A stretch of 15,412 nucleotides of DNA from Armatimonadota bacterium (lineage in GTDB: Bacteria > Armatimonadota > Zipacnadia > Zipacnadales > VGFC01): assembly GCA_016869015.1 (NCBI GenBank), contig VGFB01000020.1, positions 1-15,412 of the forward strand, given 5' to 3'. The notes under the pieces are model-generated. The model was given only the letters and a program-made list of their open reading frames with translations, made no database searches and was not told the origin of the DNA. The position numbers and the translations under genes are program-made. Shown here piece by piece: positions 7,206 through 13,853 of the stretch. Position 1 is the first letter of the stretch. Every line of letters begins with the position of its first letter.

Positions 7206-8426
7206 TCAGGCGTTAACGCCGAGGATCTCGGCGACGAGCTGGGTCTCGGCGCCGAAGACGCGGCCGTCGTCGTGGCCCTGGACGGTCTCCACATCGCGGA
7301 TGCGCTGGGCCGTCTGGGCCATGCGGGCATCAGCGGCCAGGAAGGCGTCGACCACGTCGGGGTCGAAGGCCTTCCCCTTCTCGCGGGCGATCATGCTGCG
7401 GACCACCTCGTGCGCCAGCGCCTCGGGGCGGTAGAGCCGCGGGGTCGCCAAGGCGTCGTACACGTCCGCAACCGCAATGATGCGCGCCACGATGGGGATG
7501 TCCTCGCCCGCCAGGCCGGCGGGGTAGCCGGTGCCGTCATAGCGCTCATGGTGGGCCCGGCAGATGTCGCAGCCCATCTGCATCAGCGACGCCCCAGCGT
7601 CGTCACTCCCGCTCCAGGTCGCGCGCAGGATCCGCTCCCCGGTGTGCGGGTGCTGACGCATGATCTCCTGCTCCTGCACGGTGAGCGGGCCGCGCTTCAG
7701 GAGGATGTGGTCGGGGACGCCGATCTTGCCGATGTCGTGGAGGGGCGCCGCCTCAACCATGAGGGCGATGAAGTCGGCGTCGATCCCGTTCCGCTCGCGG
7801 ACGGCGTGCGGGAGGGCCAGGGCCAGCTCGCGGGCGTACACGGCGATCCGCTTGAGGTGGCCGCCGGTCTCCGCATCACGGATCTCGGCCAGCGAACAGG
7901 CAACGCGCTTGATGGCCGCTTCGGCATCGTGGAGGCGGTGCAGGGCATCATGGAGGCTGCGGGTCCGCTCCTCGACCAGCCAGGCAAGCTCTTCATCGGA
8001 GGCCTGGCGGCGCAGCTCGTCACTTCTCCGCCGCAGCGCTTGCTCGATCGCCTCCAGGAGCTCGTCCGGGTCGACCGGCTTGAAGAGGCAGTCGTAGGCG
8101 CCCCGTCGCAGCGTGCCCACGGCCGTCTGCGCGTCGGGGTTCGCCGTCAGCACCACGACGACGGTCGAGGGGATTCGGGGGCGCAGCTCCTCGAGGAGAG
8201 AAGTGCCGGACTCGTCGGGCAGCCTGAGGTCCAGCAGCACCAGTTCGAAGTCCCAGAGGCTCAGCTCCCCGCGGGCCTCCGCCGCCGACGCGGCTTCGAC
8301 CGTCTCGTACCCCGCGTGCTTCAGGATCATCCGCAGCGAGCCGCGGACGCCGTCGTTGTCGTCGACGACCAGCACCCGCTGGCGGGTGCCCGGACGGGCT
8401 GTGGCCGGCCCTAGCTTTCCTAACAC
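7206..8426 (-). CDS. Response regulator with REC and HD-GYP domains (probable c-di-GMP phosphodiesterase)
   Basis: The 406-residue protein has an N-terminal receiver domain (about 16-130): acidic pocket VDDND (21-25), phosphoacceptor D66 in LLDLRLP, T94 and K116 in the FKP motif. A charged linker helix (about 122-172) leads to an HD-GYP domain (about 173-365). Visible metal or signature residues are H190 in ETGGH, H230-D231 in LHDIGKIGVPD, H259 in RQHP, HHERYDGTGYP (292-302) and D321 in DVYDAL. In the family these residues form the di-iron or tri-iron site that hydrolyses cyclic di-GMP, and all are intact here. It is probably an active phosphodiesterase switched by phosphorylation. No histidine kinase is adjacent. 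The GTG start at 8426 has only a weak GGGGG site upstream, so the true start is somewhat uncertain. c-di-GMP control of the nearby polysaccharide genes is plausible but not shown. Confidence 0.92.
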   Translation of the reverse strand: MLGKLGPATARPGTRQRVLVVDDNDGVRGSLRMILKHAGYETVEAASAAEARGELSLWDFELVLLDLRLPDESGTSLLEELRPRIPSTVVVVLTANPDAQTAVGTLRRGAYDCLFKPVDPDELLEAIEQALRRRSDELRRQASDEELAWLVEERTRSLHDALHRLHDAEAAIKRVACSLAEIRDAETGGHLKRIAVYARELALALPHAVRERNGIDADFIALMVEAAPLHDIGKIGVPDHILLKRGPLTVQEQEIMRQHPHTGERILRATWSGSDDAGASLMQMGCDICRAHHERYDGTGYPAGLAGEDIPIVARIIAVADVYDALATPRLYRPEALAHEVVRSMIAREKGKAFDPDVVDAFLAADARMAQTAQRIRDVETVQGHDDGRVFGAETQLVAEILGVNA

Positions 8427-8545
8427 GAGTCGACGCCCCCATCATCGCGCCACGTCGCGCGCGTTCCTGCGCGTTGCGCAGTCGGTTGATCCAGCGCCCA
8501 AGGTCTTTTACCACGTTCTCGGAGGGGTCTGCCCCAGCTTTCGAC

Positions 8546-8765
8546 GGCAGACGCGCTAGTGCGCCGTCACTCGTGATTGTGAGGATGTGTCGTCGTCGCT
8601 CGAAGCACCCACCTCGACAACGACGGTGACGGAGCAGCGCTCCGTCCTACGACGGCGACGGTGACGGAGCAGCGCTCCGTCCTACGACGGCGACGGATGG
8701 GCGTGCGGAACGGGCCGTCCACCAATCCAAACAACCACGAGTGACGGCGCGCTAGTGCGTCTGTC
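8546..8765. repeat. 220-bp MITE-like element with about 41-bp terminal inverted repeats
   Basis: The left end (8546-8586) and the reverse complement of the right end (8725-8765) agree at 35 of 41 positions by eye, including an uninterrupted GCGCCGTCACTCGTG block. The interior holds two direct copies of a palindromic hairpin unit (8628-8653 and 8663-8688). No transposase is encoded and no clear target-site duplication was found, so a MITE or a REP/BIME-like element is the best description. Confidence 0.7.
8628..8688. repeat. Two copies of palindromic unit A inside the 220-bp element
   Basis: Units at 8628-8653 and 8663-8688 each contain an 8-bp stem GACGGAGC / GCTCCGTC with an AGC loop, followed by CTACGACGG. 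They are spaced 35 bp apart. The same unit forms the eight-copy array at 12188-12500, and both arrays end in GGCGACGGATG. Confidence 0.85.
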
Positions 8766-8795
8766 AGCCGTGGTTCTTGTGGTTGCCGTTTGCCG
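8749..8795 (+). repeat. Module D of the modular palindromic repeat, copy 1
   Basis: This 47-bp stretch runs from GCGCTAGTG to TTTGCCG. It matches the reverse complement of 13948-13993 with one single-base gap and four or five substitutions by eye. Here the module is followed by a type B hairpin (8802-8821); in the second copy it is followed by a type A hairpin. Its left end overlaps the right terminal repeat of the 220-bp element. Confidence 0.75.
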
Positions 8796-8899
8796 TCGCG
8801 GGTTGGCTCACCAGAGCCGACGTCGTCCGGCATTGATCTGAAGGCTTTGTCGGCTCTGGTGAGCCGACCCACGACGACCGAAGGCTTCACGGCTGACAG
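8761..8899. repeat. 139-bp nested inverted-repeat element with two type B hairpins
   Basis: The outer arms CTGTCAGCCGTG (8761-8772) and CACGGCTGACAG (8888-8899) are perfect inverse matches. Inside lie two type B hairpins in opposite orientation. The hairpin at 8802-8821 is GTTGGCTC-ACCA-GAGCCGAC. The hairpin at 8849-8868 is GTCGGCTC-TGGT-GAGCCGAC, followed by CCACGACGAC. The element can fold as two small hairpins or one long one. It abuts the 220-bp element on the left. Confidence 0.75.
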
Positions 8900-9053
8900 G
8901 GCACTGGGCCTTCGGGCGTCATGGATGACGCCCCCACGTGGCCGGGCGTGAGGGGCGGAGCGACGAGGCGCCGGAGTGAGGGCGACAGGAGTTGCCGCAG
9001 GGGACGCGGAACCCCCGGGCGTCTCAGAGCCGGGATTCAGAGGGAGGGAGTCG

Positions 9054-10211
9054 ATGCCCGAGACGCCGCACGACGGCATTCACGGGATGGTCCCACGCGA
9101 CAGGATGACCGAGGGGGCGCGCAAGCTGCGCGATACGTACGCCGTGACGCCGGGGGCGCCGCTGTACCGGCGGGAGTTCGGGTTCTTCTCGCTGGAACGG
9201 TGGGAGGCCGAGGGGATGCCGGAGGAGGTGCCGATGCACGAGCTGTTCCAGTACGATCCGGGCGGCAACCACGGCCTGGGGCAACTGGGGTGGTGCGAGG
9301 CGGCCTTCGTGCCGGCCTACGAGACGGTGGTGCTGGAGGACCGGGGCGACCACGAGGTCGTTCAGGACTACGCGGGGCGGCGGGTGCTGTTCTTCAAGGG
9401 CCGGCGGAACGGCTTCATGCCGGAGTACCTCGCGCATCCCGTGAAGGACCGGAGGACCTGGGAGGAGGACGTGAAGTGGCGGTTGGACCCGTCGTCCCCG
9501 GAGCGCTACGCCGACCTGGGGGCGCGGATGGAGACGGCCCGGACATGCGCGGGTCAGGGGCTGATGATCCAGCAGGGCCTCATCGGGGGGTACATGTACC
9601 TGCGGAGCCTCATCGGTCCGGCGGACCTGCTGTATGCCTTCCACGACATGCCCGAGGTGATCCACGACTGCATGAGGGCGTGGTTCGAGCTGGCCGACGC
9701 CGTGATCGCGCGACATCAGCAGCACGTGACGCTGGACGAGATCTACTTCGCCGAGGACATCTGCTACAACCACGGTCCGCTGATCTCCCCGGACATGATG
9801 CGAGAGTTCCTGCTGCCCTACTACCAGGAGCTGATTGCGAACCTGAAGTCGCGGCAGCTCGACCCGACCCGACACCTCCACGTGCAGATCGACACCGACG
9901 GCTTCGCCCCGCCGACGATCCCGCTGTATGCGGAGATCGGGATGGACGCGATGAGCCCCTTCGAGGTGGCGTCGGGCTGCGATGTGGTGCAGATTGGGCG
10001 GGACCACCCCGGCCTCGCGATCTTCGGCGGGATCGATAAGCGGGAGCTGGCCAAGGGTAAGGACGCCATCGACCGGATGGTCGAACGGATCCTGCCCGCC
10101 ATGCGGGAACGGGGGGGCTACATCCCGACGTGCGACCATGGGGTGCCCGAGGAAGTGTCCTACGCGGACTACCTGCACTACCGAAGGCGGTGCGTGGAGC
10201 TGGGGGGATAG
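9054..10211 (+). CDS. Uroporphyrinogen decarboxylase (UroD/MtaA) superfamily protein
   Basis: The 385-residue protein starts at ATG 9054, just after AGGGAGGGAG (9041-9050); an in-frame upstream start at 8976 lacks such a site. It shows the UroD-fold pattern: QQGLIGGYMYLRSLIG (about 173-188), DEIYFAEDICYNHGPLISP (about 218-236), DGFAPPTIPLYAEIGMDAMSPFE (about 282-304), FGGIDK (324-329) and GGYIPTCDHGVP (354-365). The superfamily includes heme-pathway UroD and corrinoid/coenzyme M methyltransferases (MtaA, MtbA). The Zn-binding H-x-C of the methyltransferases appears here as H276-V-Q278, although a Cys is present at 360. No corrinoid protein or heme gene is nearby. It is thus unlikely to be true HemE and may be a methyltransferase-like enzyme of unknown substrate, or one with an altered site. 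Confidence 0.85.
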   Translation: MPETPHDGIHGMVPRDRMTEGARKLRDTYAVTPGAPLYRREFGFFSLERWEAEGMPEEVPMHELFQYDPGGNHGLGQLGWCEAAFVPAYETVVLEDRGDHEVVQDYAGRRVLFFKGRRNGFMPEYLAHPVKDRRTWEEDVKWRLDPSSPERYADLGARMETARTCAGQGLMIQQGLIGGYMYLRSLIGPADLLYAFHDMPEVIHDCMRAWFELADAVIARHQQHVTLDEIYFAEDICYNHGPLISPDMMREFLLPYYQELIANLKSRQLDPTRHLHVQIDTDGFAPPTIPLYAEIGMDAMSPFEVASGCDVVQIGRDHPGLAIFGGIDKRELAKGKDAIDRMVERILPAMRERGGYIPTCDHGVPEEVSYADYLHYRRRCVELGG

Positions 10212-10257
10212 GGGACGGCGACGGCGCGGGAGAGCCGCGGGCACGGACGGCACGGCG

Positions 10258-10293
10258 GCCTCACCCCCGGCCCCTCTCCGTTCCGGAGAGGGG
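10258..10293. repeat. GC-rich hairpin repeat (10-bp stem) overlapping the EamA gene's 3' end
   Basis: The sequence begins GCCTCACCCCCGG, followed by a perfect stem CCCCTCTCCG (10271-10280) / CGGAGAGGGG (10284-10293) with a 3-base loop. It lies between the convergent UroD-like and EamA genes. The EamA stop codon (TCA on plus, 10261-10263) is inside it. No T-tract follows on either strand. Confidence 0.8.
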
Positions 10294-11151
10294 AGGGGGG
10301 ACGGGGGACGGCGAGGCGTCGTGGCGGAGACTGACGACCAGCAGCGCGGCGATCATCAGCGCGCCGCCGGCGAGCTGCAGCGGGCCGAGGCGGTCCCCCG
10401 CCAACACCCATCCGAACAGCGTTGCGAAGACGGGCTCCATCGTCAGGAGGATGGCGACTCGGACCGGCGGCAGACGGCGCTGGGCGGCCGTCTGGACCGT
10501 GAAGCCCCCGGCGGTCGCGGCGAGCGCGGTGAGCAGCAGGGCGCCCCAAACGGGTGTCGAGGGCCAACGAAGGGGCTCGGTGAGCGGCCACGCAACGGCG
10601 AACAGGAGCGTGGCGGCCGAGAGCTGCGCGAGGGAGAGAGCCCAAGGGTCGTGCTCGGCGGAGTGGCGCCCCAGGAGGGCGATGTGCAGGCCGAAGGCCA
10701 CGGCGCAACCGAGGGTGAGGAGGTCGCCGAGGGAGGGGAGACGCGCCCCGGCGCCGGCGAGCAGGGCGAGGCCGACGAGGCTGACGGCGATGGCGGCGGC
10801 GGAGAGGCGGTCGGTGCGCACGCCAAACAGCACGCGGCTCCACAGGGGCGCGCACACCACGAAGAGGCCCGTGATCAGCCCGGAGTTCGTGGCCGTGGTG
10901 TAGCGGATGCCGAAGGTCTGCAGGAGGTACGCAGCAGCCAGCACGAGCCCGATGGCGCCGCCGATGAGCCACGTTCGGCGCGTCGCGCGGCGGAGGCCGG
11001 GCAGAGCCAGGACCGCGGCGGCCAGCGCGAAGCGGATCGCCAGGAAGCCGACCACGCCATAGTCGGCCACAGCGTCCTTCACGATGGGGAACGTCAGACC
11101 CCACACGAGGGTGACCAACAGGAGGGCCACGGTCAGCAACGGCACGACCAT
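10261..11151 (-). CDS. EamA/DMT-superfamily transporter (10-TM)
   Basis: The 296-residue membrane protein consists of two EamA repeats (about 6-130 and 141-275), each with about five helices. The first opens with LVTLVWGLTFPIVKDAV (about 12-28) and contains QTFGIRYTTATNSGLITGLF (about 78-97), the classical DMT pattern; the second ends with LEPVFATLFGW-like and AGGALMIAALLVV motifs. The family exports or imports small metabolites, often amino acids or nucleotide-sugar-like compounds; the substrate cannot be told. ATG 11151 has a GGAG about 13 bp upstream, which is acceptable but not strong. The last 12-14 residues (PPPLSGTERGRG) come from the hairpin repeat at 10258-10293 rather than from the family fold. 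It is transcribed divergently from the DUF1080 gene across about 190 bp. Confidence 0.92.
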   Translation of the reverse strand: MVVPLLTVALLLVTLVWGLTFPIVKDAVADYGVVGFLAIRFALAAAVLALPGLRRATRRTWLIGGAIGLVLAAAYLLQTFGIRYTTATNSGLITGLFVVCAPLWSRVLFGVRTDRLSAAAIAVSLVGLALLAGAGARLPSLGDLLTLGCAVAFGLHIALLGRHSAEHDPWALSLAQLSAATLLFAVAWPLTEPLRWPSTPVWGALLLTALAATAGGFTVQTAAQRRLPPVRVAILLTMEPVFATLFGWVLAGDRLGPLQLAGGALMIAALLVVSLRHDASPSPVPPPLSGTERGRG

Positions 11152-11341
11152 CGGGTGAGGCTCCGGTCAAGGATGGCCGGGTCACCGGCGGGTTGGGGCG
11201 AGATTGGGCGAAGCGGCCGAGGGGACCTTCCGCAGGCCGACGGGGCGGGCCGGGAGTGTGGAGGTGTGGCGGCCCCGGGCTGGGAACTGACCGGCACGCG
11301 CGCTTGCGCGACGATCTGAGCGACGAGTAAGGAGAAGCTCG

Positions 11342-12106
11342 ATGGCTCCCGATGGGAAGAACCTCGGCTACGACGACACCCCGATCATCCCCGGCACCTC
11401 CTGGCACGTGCACGACGGCAACCGGCCGCAGCCTCCGGTTGTGACCCCCGGCTCGTGCTGCGACTGCTGCACGGACTGCGGCGCAGGCACGCCGCCCGCA
11501 GACGCGGTGGTGCTCTTCGGGGGCGAGAGCCTCGACGGCTGGGTCAGCGGCGACGGCTCACCGGCGCAGTGGAAGGTGGAGGCCGGCGCCATGGAGGTCA
11601 TGCCGGGCACGGGGAACATCCAGACGGTCGCGCAGCTCCCCGACTGCCAACTGCACCTGGAGTTCTGCGCGCCCACGGTGGTGAAGGGGGAGAGCCAGGG
11701 GCGGGGCAACAGCGGCGTGTTCCTGATGGGTCAGTACGAGATTCAGGTGCTGGACTGCCATGACAACCTGACCTACCCGGACGGGACGACGGGTGCGGTG
11801 TACGGCCAGTATCCGCCGCTGGCGAACGCCTGCCGGAAGCCGGGGGAGTGGCAGACGTATGACATCCTCTGGGAGGGGCCGCGGTTCGAGGGGGCAAGCT
11901 GCGTGAAGCCCGCCTACGTGACGGTGCTCCTCAACGGGATCGTGCTGCACCATCACGTGGAGCTGATGGGCAACACGTCGCACCGGGTGCTGACCGAGTA
12001 TGTGCCGCACGCGCCGGAGGGCCCGCTGATGCTGCAGGACCACGGCGACCTGGTGCGCTTCCGCAACATCTGGTACCGGCCGCTGAAGGGCTACGACGAA
12101 GGGTAG
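11342..12106 (+). CDS. DUF1080 / 3-keto-disaccharide hydrolase domain protein with an N-terminal Cys cluster
   Basis: The 254-residue product begins GYDDTPIIPGTSWHVHDGNRP (about 9-29), an N-terminus known from planctomycete-like DUF1080 proteins. It continues with LFGGESLDGW (58-67), GNSGVF (122-127), YEIQVLD (132-138), YGQYPPLANACRKPGEWQTYDI (about 154-175), LQDHG (231-235) and VRFRNIW (238-244). This is a concanavalin A-like jelly roll; characterised members hydrolyse 3-keto-glycosides. Residues 39-46 (CCDCCTDC) carry five cysteines where relatives usually have a short polar linker. There is no signal peptide, so the protein appears cytoplasmic. The start is supported by AAGGAG with GGAG at 11331-11334. 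No 3-dehydrogenase partner is in the window. The domain call is firm; the exact substrate is unknown. Confidence 0.9.
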   Translation: MAPDGKNLGYDDTPIIPGTSWHVHDGNRPQPPVVTPGSCCDCCTDCGAGTPPADAVVLFGGESLDGWVSGDGSPAQWKVEAGAMEVMPGTGNIQTVAQLPDCQLHLEFCAPTVVKGESQGRGNSGVFLMGQYEIQVLDCHDNLTYPDGTTGAVYGQYPPLANACRKPGEWQTYDILWEGPRFEGASCVKPAYVTVLLNGIVLHHHVELMGNTSHRVLTEYVPHAPEGPLMLQDHGDLVRFRNIWYRPLKGYDEG

Positions 12107-12187
12107 CGTCTCGGCGCCAGGCCGGGTCGGCGCGCCGCCCGCCCCGAGGGATCGGCGCGAAGCGCCCGCGTCGACGGCGCTCGGGTT

Positions 12188-12500
12188 GACGGAGCCGGCG
12201 CTCCGTCCTACGACGGCGACAACGGCAGTGACGGAGCAGCGCTCCGTCCTACGACGGCGACAACGGCAGTGACGGAGCAGGCGCTCCGTCCTACGACGGC
12301 GACAACGGCGGCGACGGAGCAGCGCTCCATCCTACGACGGCGACAACGGCGGTGACGGAGCCGGCGCTCCGTCCTACGACGGCGCTCGGGTTGACGGAGC
12401 CGGCGCTCCGTCCTACGACGGCGACAACGGCGGTGACGGAGCAGCGCTCCATCCTACGACGGCGACAACGGCGGTGACGGAGCAGCGCTCCGTCCTACGA
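12188..12500. repeat. Array of eight palindromic unit A repeats, about 41-bp period
   Basis: Units begin at 12188, 12230, 12271, 12313, 12354, 12393, 12434 and 12475, so spacings are 39-42 bp. Each has GACGGAGC, a 3-4 base loop (AGC, AGGC or CGGC), GCTCCGTC and then CTACGACGG. The connector is usually GGCGACAACGGC(G/A)GT; units 1 and 6 instead follow GGCGCTCGGGTT, suggesting an internal segmental duplication. Units 4 and 7 read GCTCCATC, which weakens the stem on one strand but leaves a U-G pair on the other. The array fills most of the 414-bp gap between the DUF1080 and DUF456 genes (12107-12520). The remaining 12107-12187 shows nothing recognisable. The period is not a multiple of three, so it is not protein-coding. 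Confidence 0.95.
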
Positions 12501-12520
12501 CGGCGACGGATGACTAGCCG

Positions 12521-13102
12521 ATGGTGACCGTCCTGCTGTGGGTCGGGATCGTGCTGGCGATCGTGGTGATGGTCGCCGGCGTCCTGGCCTGTCTTCTCGG
12601 CCTGCCCGGTAGCGTGGCCGTGCTGGTCGTCTCCTTCGCGCTCTCCGCGTCGACCCAGTGGGAGCGTCCGCCCGCGTGGATGCTCCTGCTCTTCCTCGCT
12701 CTGACCGTGCTGGCCGAGACGGGCGACAACGCGCTCAGCGCGTGGGGCACGAAGCGCTACGGGGGCTCGGCGCGCGGGGCGGTCTGGGCGCTGATCGGGG
12801 GCCTGTTGGGGGCGGTGCTGTTCGGCTGGGTGGGCCCGCTGATCGGCGGGCTGGGCGGGCCGGTGGGGTCGGTCATCGGAGCGGTGATCGCGCCGCTGGC
12901 CGGGGGGATGCTCGGCGGGTACCTCGGGGGCTACTGGTACGAGCTCCGCCAAGGGCGCCCGGACGAGGAGGCGCGCCGCGCGGGGTGGGGAGCCTTCCTG
13001 GGCCGTGCGGCGGGCTCGCTGCTCAAGACCGTCATCGCCGCCGTCATGGCCGGTCTCACGCTCTGGATGCTGTTCCGCGCCGGCGGTCCGTTCGGCGAGT
13101 GA
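12521..13102 (+). CDS. DUF456 family membrane protein
   Basis: The 193-residue hydrophobic protein shows a first helix (about 3-27) ending in LGLPGS, a second around 32-67, the conserved GTKRYGGS turn (76-83), then a glycine-rich stretch (about 86-137) with alternating GG(L/M) motifs. A short cytoplasmic segment RQGRPDEEARRAGWGAFLGRAAGSLLK (about 143-169) precedes a last helix (about 168-186). This order matches DUF456, a small membrane family of unknown function. The start ATG 12521 lies about 20 bp after the end of the palindromic array, and only a weak GGA precedes it, so the repeat tail forms the translation-initiation region. The gene is convergent with the translin-family gene, separated by 15 bp. 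Confidence 0.85.
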   Translation: MVTVLLWVGIVLAIVVMVAGVLACLLGLPGSVAVLVVSFALSASTQWERPPAWMLLLFLALTVLAETGDNALSAWGTKRYGGSARGAVWALIGGLLGAVLFGWVGPLIGGLGGPVGSVIGAVIAPLAGGMLGGYLGGYWYELRQGRPDEEARRAGWGAFLGRAAGSLLKTVIAAVMAGLTLWMLFRAGGPFGE

Positions 13103-13117
13103 GCGACAGCCTGCAAC

Positions 13118-13762
13118 TCACGGCTCCCCGCCGACGTGCTCCTGGAGCCGGGCCATGCGGGCCTCGAGGCGGGCTTGCTGCAAGGCGTTGGTCACATCGC
13201 CCCGGGTGCGCTCGACGAGGCCGCGAGCGGCGTCGGTTCGGCGGCGGAGTCCGAGCGTCACGGCCTCCGGATAGTCAAACCCCATCAAGAGCGTGTAGTG
13301 GTCGTCCATCTCATCGAGGACCGCCTCGGCACGCTCGGGCTCGCCCAGGCGGATGAGGTCCAGCGCGTGCCGCCGCATCTCGCCGATGGCCTCGGCGAGG
13401 CCGTTCAAGTAGGTCGCCGGTCCCACCCCGATCTCCTCGGGCGTCGGGAGCGGTTCGCCCCGCACGATCCGTAAGGTCAGGTGCGCCTCGGCAAACTCCT
13501 TCAGCGCATCGGTCACGAACCCCGCGAACCACAAGCACGGCGACGCCTGCAGCCGCACGTTCATCTCCGCGACCGCCTCGCCCGCCTCGGCGAGCAGCGC
13601 CCGCGACTCCTCGTACTCCTCCCGGTGCGCGTGCTTGATGATCGCCGAGGCGGTTCGGATGACCTGCCGCGAGAACTCCAAGGCCTCCTCGCGCCGCTCG
13701 TCCTCGCGGTCCAGGAACTCCCGCGCCGCGGCGGCGATCGCGTCCAGTTCGGGGTGGTTCAT
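13118..13762 (-). CDS. Translin/TRAX family protein (possible RNase or RNA-binding protein)
   Basis: The 214-residue all-helical protein matches prokaryotic translin-family members. Visible stretches are DREDERREEALEFSRQVIRTASAIIKHAHREEYEES (about 18-53), CLWFAGFVTDALKEFAEAHLT (about 76-96), GEPLPTPEEIGVGPATYLNGLAEAIGEMRRHALD (about 102-135) and GFDYPEAVTLGLRRRTDAARGLVERTRGDVT (about 161-191). In TRAX, two glutamates in a QEYVEA motif take part in RNA cleavage; here KEFAEA keeps both (E89, E92). Archaeal relatives form oligomers that bind or cut RNA. The start is ATG 13762, preceded by AGGAG on the minus strand; a longer frame continuing upstream to 14308 runs through repeats and another gene. 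Family membership is fairly secure; enzymatic activity is inferred. Confidence 0.85.
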   Translation of the reverse strand: MNHPELDAIAAAAREFLDREDERREEALEFSRQVIRTASAIIKHAHREEYEESRALLAEAGEAVAEMNVRLQASPCLWFAGFVTDALKEFAEAHLTLRIVRGEPLPTPEEIGVGPATYLNGLAEAIGEMRRHALDLIRLGEPERAEAVLDEMDDHYTLLMGFDYPEAVTLGLRRRTDAARGLVERTRGDVTNALQQARLEARMARLQEHVGGEP

Positions 13763-13853
13763 CGGGCGCTCCTGGGCAAGGCTTGGTCGGGACCGGAGTC
13801 CCGGCCGACAGGAAGGCATGGTTGGGGTGGACAGTAACGGCGACGGCGCGGAA

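Larger units (their letters stand above)
8427..9053. other. 627-bp intergenic region composed largely of inverted repeats
   Basis: This gap between the HD-GYP gene and the UroD-like gene, whose transcripts point away from each other, contains no supported gene. 8546-8899 is filled by two abutting inverted-repeat elements described separately. 8427-8545 and 8900-9053 show nothing recognisable beyond the UroD-like gene's ribosome-binding site at 9041-9050. Promoters for both divergent genes should lie here, but no confident -35/-10 pair was seen. Confidence 0.6.

Noticed and set aside
5993..7330. Long minus-strand reading frame (445 codons) opposite the ATP pyrophosphatase gene
   Set aside because: Arg/His/Pro-rich antisense frame with no domain; the plus strand has the PP-loop motif and a good start.
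7272..8414. Long plus-strand reading frame (380 codons) opposite the HD-GYP gene
   Set aside because: It is antisense to a gene with intact REC and HD-GYP motifs; high GC leaves such opposite frames open. No recognisable domain.
8427..8514. Possible frameshifted N-terminus of the HD-GYP regulator (a frame from 8514 reads MVKDLGRWINRLRNAQERARR)
   Set aside because: The receiver domain is complete from 8426 without it, and the frame then diverges into shadow sequence; probably untranslated leader.
9024..10253. Long minus-strand reading frame (409 codons) opposite the UroD-like gene
   Set aside because: Low-complexity, His/Pro/Arg-rich translation without domains; the plus strand carries the conserved UroD motifs and a strong ribosome-binding site.
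9982..11319. Long plus-strand reading frame (445 codons) across the UroD end and the EamA gene
   Set aside because: Gly/Glu/Arg-rich translation with no membrane pattern; it is the shadow of the EamA transporter on the other strand.
12188..12500. Could the regularly spaced repeat be a CRISPR array?
   Set aside because: The connectors between units are themselves nearly identical and only about 15 bp, so there are no unique spacers; each unit is a hairpin plus tail, and no cas genes are near.
12413..12952. Minus-strand frame of 179 codons covering the repeat array and the DUF456 gene
   Set aside because: Its C-terminal part simply translates the palindromic repeats and the rest is antisense to the DUF456 protein; the repeat period is not a multiple of three.
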